Part shown: positions 63,787 through 64,000 of the stretch, piece after piece
Position numbering within the stretch: position 1 is the stretch's first letter
Layout of the letters: each line of letters begins with the position of its first letter
Assembly: GCA_035610835.1 (NCBI GenBank)
Contig: CM069455.1
Location: forward strand, 35,049,596-35,113,595
Source of the DNA: Ophiura sarsii
Lineage: Eukaryota; Echinodermata; Ophiuroidea; Amphilepidida; Ophiuridae
Length of the DNA: 64,000 nucleotides
Direction of reading: 5' to 3'
The notes under the pieces: model-generated
Seen by the model: only the letters and a program-made list of their open reading frames with translations
Database searches by the model: none
What the model was told of the DNA's origin: nothing
Translations under genes and position numbers: made by a program

Positions 63787-63893
63787 TTGTACCAATGTAC
63801 CTTTTTTGGTATCAATGTACCTTTTTTGGGTACCAATGTACCTTTTTTTTGCTACCAATGTACCTTTTTTGTTACCAATGTACCTTTTTTGTG
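63787..63893 (+). repeat. Tandem repeat, unit about 22-25 bp, five copies
   Basis: The motif CCAATGTACCTTTTTT recurs five times with small spacer changes (GGTAT, GGGTA, GCTA, GTTA). Confidence 0.92.
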
Positions 63894-64000
63894 TTAAAAC
63901 GCCCCCACCCCCCCCCCCCCAATTTTCCTAAAAACGCCCCAATTTCCATTTTTAAAGCGTTTTTTCGGGCCGTTTTGGACTGAAACATGTCCCCCCCCCC

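Overview
This is intron- and repeat-dominated DNA from an animal nuclear genome, probably a marine invertebrate. It is AT-rich, has no operons or bacterial-type gene density, and carries animal non-LTR retrotransposons, tRNA-derived SINEs and many short inverted-repeat elements (MITEs). Only one host protein-coding exon is convincing. It is the first coding exon of a group I metabotropic glutamate receptor (mGluR1/5 type) at 37339-38032 on the plus strand. It has a signal peptide, the N-terminal half of lobe 1 of the glutamate-binding Venus-flytrap domain, and a GTAAGT donor at 38033. No later exon was recognised, so 38033-64000 is read as first intron. The close match to mGluR1/5 suits a deuterostome, but the species cannot be fixed from this sequence.

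Region by region: 1-3.8 kb is low-complexity DNA with C-runs and copies of an AT-rich repeat. 3.8-17.9 kb is a mosaic of fold-back elements. 19.5-23.3 kb holds local duplications with a 103-bp tandem repeat and a long hairpin element inserted in one duplicate. 24-36 kb has further MITEs, a 5'-truncated L2/CR1-like LINE with a 415-codon open reverse transcriptase (27.3-28.7 kb) and a tRNA-like sequence (29.9 kb). 37-38 kb is the receptor exon. 39-50 kb is intron with Tc1/mariner-like non-autonomous elements and a decayed RTE-type LINE tail (48.4-49.0 kb). 51.6-56.05 kb and 58.3-63.09 kb are two direct copies of a roughly 4.5-kb segmental duplication.

The most informative content is a group of short elements flanked by TTAA. 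They include a family of about 250 bp beginning CACTTTCCACGCGGC (at least 16 copies or fragments), a family of about 350 bp beginning AAAGGT(A/G) with an internal GATCAC (six copies), two palindromic families and a CCCC-starting family. The two arms of the 51.6/58.3-kb duplication supply natural before/after pairs. Three TTAA elements are present in one arm and replaced by a single intact TTAA in the other, so transposition at TTAA is read directly from the sequence. TTAA targeting is typical of piggyBac and Kolobok transposases; neither transposase gene is in the window.

A second notable family (five copies of about 300 bp) has ends that match the ZNF143/Staf binding consensus. Other elements carry dense GGGTCA half-sites or a perfect TGACGTCA. 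These are candidate dispersed regulatory sites, which is inference from motif matches only.
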